Source of the DNA: Oscillospiraceae bacterium | GTDB taxonomy: Bacteria; Bacillota; Clostridia; Oscillospirales; Ruminococcaceae | Length of the DNA: 6,566 nucleotides | Assembly: GCA_016302655.1 (NCBI GenBank) | Contig: JAEDNF010000093.1 | Location: 1-6,566, forward strand | Direction: 5' to 3' | In this document: positions 5,686 through 6,566 of the stretch, in pieces | Layout of the letters: the number at the start of each line of letters is the position of its first letter | Numbering within the stretch: position 1 is the first letter of the stretch | Made by a program: the position numbers and the translations under genes | Notes under the pieces: generated by a model | Told to the model about the DNA's origin: nothing | What the model saw: only the letters and a program-made list of their open reading frames with translations | Database searches by the model: none

Positions 5686-5714
5686 AGTATAGCATATTTT
5701 GCTATAAAAGGCAA
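5686..5714 (-). promoter_or_regulatory. Promoter of the glmS operon
   Basis: On the minus strand -35 TTGCCT (5709-5714) and -10 TATACT (5686-5691) are separated by 17 bp. Initiation near 5679 gives a leader of about 114 nt. It faces away from the plus-strand promoter at 5735-5764, with 20 bp between the two -35 boxes. Confidence 0.75.
5688..5706. promoter_or_regulatory. 19-bp palindrome between the glmS -10 and -35 (operator candidate)
   Basis: TATAGCA-TATTT-TGCTATA is a perfect 7-bp inverted repeat with a five-base centre. It covers most of the -10 hexamer and nearly all of the spacer. A dimeric repressor bound here would block RNA polymerase at glmS. The regulator is not in the window. Confidence 0.5.
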
Positions 5715-5734
5715 GCACACAGGCTTAATTCGTA

Positions 5735-5764
5735 TTGACAAAAGCAGGTATTTCGTGGTAAAAT
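5735..5764 (+). promoter_or_regulatory. Promoter of the membrane zinc-ribbon protein gene
   Basis: A perfect -35 TTGACA (5735-5740) is followed after 18 bp by TAAAAT (5759-5764). A TATAAT at 5773-5778 lies further on but lacks a -35 at the right distance. Expected leader length is about 75 nt. Confidence 0.65.
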
Positions 5765-5835
5765 TCAATATGTATAATCATTATCCGATACAGCAATGTA
5801 GCAGACAAATGACAATGACAATTTTTATTTCACAT

Positions 5836-5840
5836 GGAGG
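5836..5840 (+). promoter_or_regulatory. Ribosome binding site for the plus-strand membrane protein
   Basis: GGAGG stands 7 nt before the ATG at 5848 and identifies the start of a reading frame that runs off the window end. Confidence 0.85.
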
Positions 5841-5847
5841 AATACTT

Positions 5848-6566
5848 ATGAATGCTAATGAGATAATGCAAGCGTTCGACAAGCAGTACGGCTCTGCCGC
5901 AATCCTTCCTACTATTGCCTTATTTGCAGGGATCGCTATAGGCGTTATTGGGATCGTCGGACTGATAGTAAGTCTTATCGGAAAAGGCAAGACTGCAGGA
6001 ATAGGAAAAATATCTTCTGTTCTTGCGCCTATCGAGCTTATTCTCGGTATAATCAGCCTGCTTGCTTTTGCAGGAGTGACTGCGATTATTCTTCTCGGCA
6101 CAAACGGCATTACAGAGCCTAACGACCTGTTCTACGGATTTGCATATACACCGGCTAAATTCGGTATGCCTATCAGCGAGAACGGTCCTATAGACACCGT
6201 TGTAATAATTACTTACGCTATTGTATTCGCTCTGCCGGCATTGCTTTGTCTCGGTGCGGCAGTTGTAGGATTCATTGGAAAGAGCAAGGCTAAAAACGCC
6301 GCCGCAAATATTACGGCACAGCCTCAGTTTGCTATGAACGCAGTTAACGGACAGCCGACGCCTCAACCTAACATAGCTCAGCAGCCCGTTCCTCAGCCCG
6401 AGATGGTTCAGCAGCCTGTTCCTCAGCCCGATATGGCTGGGCAGCCTGTTCCTCAGCCCGAAATGGTTCAGCAGCCCGAAATGGCTCAGCAGCCTGCTCC
6501 AAAGAAAGATATGATTTCCTGCCCTGTATGCGGAAACGAACTCGAAGCCGACCGCACTTTCTGTAC
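5848..6566 (+). CDS. Three-TM membrane protein with Pro/Gln repeat and C-terminal zinc ribbon (3' end cut by window)
   Basis: The frame is open from an ATG with a strong GGAGG site to the window end, 239 full codons. Three hydrophobic segments are visible at about residues 19-44, 57-84 and 116-145, followed by a basic stretch (GKSKAKN), so the tail is probably cytoplasmic. Residues 168-217 are a low-complexity linker built from a ten-residue unit of the form QQPVPQPEMV. Then CPVCGNELEADRTFC (225-239) gives the first pair of zinc ligands and the start of the second knuckle of a zinc ribbon; the last ligands lie beyond the edge. Short zinc ribbons joined to transmembrane segments by flexible linkers are common in Firmicutes proteins of unknown role. 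The gene diverges from glmS. No specific function can be assigned. Confidence 0.88.
   Translation, partial: MNANEIMQAFDKQYGSAAILPTIALFAGIAIGVIGIVGLIVSLIGKGKTAGIGKISSVLAPIELILGIISLLAFAGVTAIILLGTNGITEPNDLFYGFAYTPAKFGMPISENGPIDTVVIITYAIVFALPALLCLGAAVVGFIGKSKAKNAAANITAQPQFAMNAVNGQPTPQPNIAQQPVPQPEMVQQPVPQPDMAGQPVPQPEMVQQPEMAQQPAPKKDMISCPVCGNELEADRTFC
6349..6501 (+). repeat. 30-bp in-frame tandem repeat coding for a Pro/Gln-rich decapeptide
   Basis: Units begin at 6349 (degenerate), 6379, 6409 and 6439. A six-codon partial unit follows at 6469 and a final partial at 6487. The consensus peptide is QQPVPQPEMV, with D/E and V/A changes near the unit end. The units from 6379 on are very similar in DNA, while the first uses different codons, suggesting recent expansion of the later units. 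Confidence 0.88.

Noticed and set aside
5566..5718. 51-codon N-terminal extension of glmS
   Set aside because: The glutaminase nucleophile must be the residue after the initiator Met; the extension crosses the promoter and leader hairpins.
5781..6366. Minus-strand open frames opposite the right-end gene
   Set aside because: They overlap a plus-strand gene with promoter, strong ribosome site and clear membrane/zinc-ribbon features; they lack any recognisable motif.

Overview
The window looks like chromosomal DNA of a low-to-moderate GC Gram-positive anaerobe, most likely a Ruminococcus/Oscillospiraceae-type Clostridia. This is inferred from strong AGGAG-type ribosome binding sites, near-consensus sigma-A promoters, short intrinsic terminators, a tRNA gene with encoded CCA, and the style of the proteins. 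No 16S gene or other species marker is present, so the taxon is an inference.

Layout. Positions 1-244 hold two copies of a 118-bp-period repeat. Part of each unit closely matches the 3' half (T arm, acceptor strand and downstream flank) of the neighbouring tRNA gene, but in the opposite orientation. Positions 245-321 are a minus-strand tRNA-Arg(CCG) followed by a strong hairpin terminator. Positions 393-1652 (minus) encode a class I aminotransferase of the aspartate aminotransferase Ic type, with its own promoter at about 1711-1739. Positions 1858-5565 are a minus-strand set of three co-directional genes in the order glmS, FkbM-family methyltransferase, membrane-anchored protein of unknown function. 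Gaps of 33 and 12 bp suggest one operon. Positions 5566-5847 are a divergent promoter region. From 5848 to the window end a plus-strand gene encodes a multi-pass membrane protein with a Pro/Gln-rich decapeptide repeat and the start of a zinc ribbon; it is cut by the window edge.

How the genes relate. GlmS makes glucosamine-6-phosphate, the entry to UDP-GlcNAc, peptidoglycan and surface glycans. The methyltransferase and the exported or anchored protein behind it may act on cell-surface material, but that is only contextual inference. The glmS leader lacks a recognisable glmS ribozyme core; instead the promoter carries a 19-bp palindrome and the leader carries two hairpins. The aminotransferase and the tRNA are separate transcription units.

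No phage, CRISPR, toxin-antitoxin or insertion-sequence gene is visible. The most unusual feature is the tRNA-derived repeat array at the left edge. The other points of interest are regulatory palindromes and the poorly characterised proteins flanking glmS.
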